From CAVSRC01 sp963781775 (lineage in GTDB: Bacteria > Pseudomonadota > Alphaproteobacteria > Rhizobiales > Kaistiaceae): a stretch of DNA of 64,000 nt. Where the stretch lies: assembly GCA_963781775.1 (NCBI GenBank), contig CAWAHE010000008.1:88301-152300 (forward strand), given 5' to 3'. Positions 62,534-64,000 of this stretch are shown piece after piece. Position 1 is the stretch's first letter. Each line of letters opens with the position of its first letter. The notes below the pieces were generated by a model that saw only the letters and a program-made list of their open reading frames with translations, was not told where the DNA came from and made no database searches. A program made the translations under genes and the position numbers.

Positions 62534-63964
62534 ATGCCTCGTTTCTCCTCTTTTTTTGGCATCAACAAAGGCCAATCCCAGCTTGATTTCATCGACACAA
62601 ACACCGATGAAGACAAGCAGTTGTTTATCGACCCGCGTGTATTTGGCGAAAGTTCCGATGCTTGGTCGGCCGAATGCAATAGTGCGCTTCTTTCTTTCTT
62701 TGACGCCATTTTGACAGCAATCCGAGATGGCGACCATGACCGCGGACGAGCGCTCCTAGACTTCCTCCACGAGCCTATCGACACTTTTCTCGGCGTGTCC
62801 GCAGGTATCCCTGCCGGTCGCGGGGTGGGCCAAGGACAAGCTGATCAGTTGTACGACAAAATACGTCACAGTCGCGCCGCGCAAACCGGGCTTCTTACAG
62901 AACTCTCCGACTTTGAACTTTTCGTTCCTGGCATTGGTGACGACAAGATTTCCGACATAACAACCAACATTATTCGCCGGCACCTGATCCGATATACGGC
63001 CGTTCAATGTGACCTTCACGGCATTGAGACCCAACAGGTTCCGTCAGGGATCATCTGGGATGAGCAAGATCGTAGTTGGACAAATCAGTATGTTGAACTG
63101 CCAGTTGTGGATGGAAAGAAAGTACTTTTGGTTCCGAAGGCGAGCGCCCGCTGGAAAATGAGCTTCTCGCACCCCGATTATTACAACAAATTCGTTCTAG
63201 AATTTCTCCAAGCCGACCATCTTAGCCGCAGAACGGCACTAGTTGAAACGTTGAAGAACGGAAGACGTCGGGTAACAAAGGAATTGTTGAAAGATATTCA
63301 TCCCCTTGCCAAAGAGTTTTTAGCGGAGTTCTCGGAACATCATCCAGAGGTTCTGGATAAATATAAGACACTAATGGGCGTCACCTCGGGGATAAGTAAC
63401 GAGTCACTTGAACAGGGGTTCGACGAAGCGGTGTTTGCGACCGTATTGCTCGACGAGTTGAACTCGATAAATCCTGGTAATATTGATGCTAGTCGATATC
63501 ATAACTTCATGATCGGAACTCTTGAGCTCCTGTTTTATCCGGAGCTCATATATCCCGAAAAGGAACAGGAAATAAATGAAGGTCGCAAGAGAATCGACAT
63601 TTCGTACACAAACAACGCAGTTGGCGGTTTCTTTTTCCGTCGCCGCACCGAGGCGCGGACGGCAGCGACTCGTGTTGTCGTGGAGTGCAAGAACTACCTC
63701 AAGGAAATAGCAAATCCTGAGCTAGACCAAATTGCAGGCCGATTTTCGCCACATCGGGGCAGACTGGGTCTGTTGTTGGCCCGTGGTTTAGATAACCGCC
63801 AGCTTTTTGTTCGGCGTTGCCAAGACACCGCACGCGAAGAACGTGGATTTATCATTCTATTGGATGACCGCGATGTTTCCATGATGTTGACCGCAATAGT
63901 CGAAAACCGCCGCAATGCGATAGACAGATACCTAGAACAACGATTCGGCGAACTGATCAGTTGA
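62534..63964 (+). CDS. PD-(D/E)XK nuclease-like protein, AT-richer than its neighbours
   Basis: 476 residues from ATG 62534 (MPRFSSFFGINKGQSQLDFI). The N-terminal part (1-330) is mixed alpha/beta with SDFELFVPGIGDDKISDITTNIIRR (in part) and no recognised domain. The C-terminal 120 residues look like a restriction-endonuclease fold: RIDIS (Asp355) then VVVECKNY (Glu384-x-Lys386) and LDQIAGRFSPHRGRLGLLLARG (in part), the D...ExK pattern. Codon use and GC (near 45-50% by eye) differ strongly from the rest of the window. It may belong to a defence or mobile-DNA gene set continuing beyond it, but no partner is visible here. Confidence 0.82.
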   Translation: MPRFSSFFGINKGQSQLDFIDTNTDEDKQLFIDPRVFGESSDAWSAECNSALLSFFDAILTAIRDGDHDRGRALLDFLHEPIDTFLGVSAGIPAGRGVGQGQADQLYDKIRHSRAAQTGLLTELSDFELFVPGIGDDKISDITTNIIRRHLIRYTAVQCDLHGIETQQVPSGIIWDEQDRSWTNQYVELPVVDGKKVLLVPKASARWKMSFSHPDYYNKFVLEFLQADHLSRRTALVETLKNGRRRVTKELLKDIHPLAKEFLAEFSEHHPEVLDKYKTLMGVTSGISNESLEQGFDEAVFATVLLDELNSINPGNIDASRYHNFMIGTLELLFYPELIYPEKEQEINEGRKRIDISYTNNAVGGFFFRRRTEARTAATRVVVECKNYLKEIANPELDQIAGRFSPHRGRLGLLLARGLDNRQLFVRRCQDTAREERGFIILLDDRDVSMMLTAIVENRRNAIDRYLEQRFGELIS

Positions 63965-63967
63965 GGG

Positions 63968-64000
63968 CTACTCCGCCGCTTCGTCCGGCACCCGCCCCTG
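63968..64000 (-). CDS. Possible C-terminal end of a gene on the minus strand (partial)
   Basis: At the window edge the minus strand reads QGRVPDEAAE and a TAG stop (63968-63970). The GC-rich composition returns here, so it probably belongs to the resident chromosome. Ten residues are too few to name a family. Confidence 0.3.
   Translation of the reverse strand, partial: QGRVPDEAAE

Noticed and set aside
62297..63964. Prophage or insertion sequence as source of the AT-rich insert
   Set aside because: No integrase, transposase, terminal inverted repeat or target duplication could be found at either edge.

Overview
The window is a GC-rich (about two-thirds G+C by eye), densely packed bacterial chromosome segment. 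Gene content points to an alphaproteobacterium of the order Hyphomicrobiales (Rhizobiales). The supporting signs are a SAM-II riboswitch in front of metX-metW divergent from hisC-tyrC, the run tlpA / argH-lptM-lysA, a TIGR02302 (DUF4175) giant next to hpt and ftsEX, a small HIG1-type protein in front of a PduO-type adenosyltransferase and etfBA, PHB genes phbAB divergent from phaR, and dispersed rhizobial-style palindromic repeats. No genus is claimed. About 70 protein genes, one tRNA-Leu(CAA), one riboswitch, several terminators and one pseudogene can be supported.

Layout. 1-5 kb: end of a DUF4396 membrane protein, an enolase-superfamily dehydratase, tRNA-Leu, membrane proteins (VTT family, DsbB-like, DUF389) and an HNH protein. 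5-16 kb: an HtrA-like protein that has lost its catalytic triad, an aldo/keto reductase, a MacAB-like export operon, a tightly coupled trio (AlkA-like glycosylase, ChaC, esterase), gluQ, an AEC carrier, a divergent receiver protein and a BrkB-type membrane protein. 16-26 kb: a PLP decarboxylase, two SDRs, then an energy-metabolism run (HIG1-like, cobalamin adenosyltransferase, rhomboid, etfB-etfA, 3-hydroxybutyryl-CoA dehydrogenase) and two tandem paralogous membrane diguanylate cyclases. 26-38 kb: tlpA, argH-lptM-lysA, TIGR02302, hpt, a zinc-ribbon protein, ftsE-ftsX, ydcF and plsC, i.e. lysine/arginine synthesis next to envelope and division functions. 38-44 kb: ChaC, DUF2125, hisC-tyrC and the SAM-II-controlled metX-metW. 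44-55 kb: hydratase, methyltransferase, gloB, cupin, HAD, a NYN-domain protein, the PHB genes with phaR, and a PAS/degenerate-GGDEF/EAL protein. 55-60.5 kb: rpmF, mtgA, ispA and small proteins of unknown role. 60.5-64 kb: a disturbed region with tandemly duplicated palindromic repeats, a broken nucleoside hydrolase gene, and an AT-richer gene for a PD-(D/E)XK-like protein that looks acquired.

How the genes work together: most of the window is core metabolism. Carbon and redox status link PHB synthesis (phbAB/phaR), hydroxybutyryl-CoA oxidation and ETF. Sulfur/methionine supply is under SAM feedback. Three c-di-GMP proteins lie in the window. The least explained parts are the right-hand 3.5 kb, the inactive HtrA-like protein, and a non-coding stretch with nested hairpins near 58.9 kb. 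No CRISPR array, integrase, transposase or prophage gene was seen.
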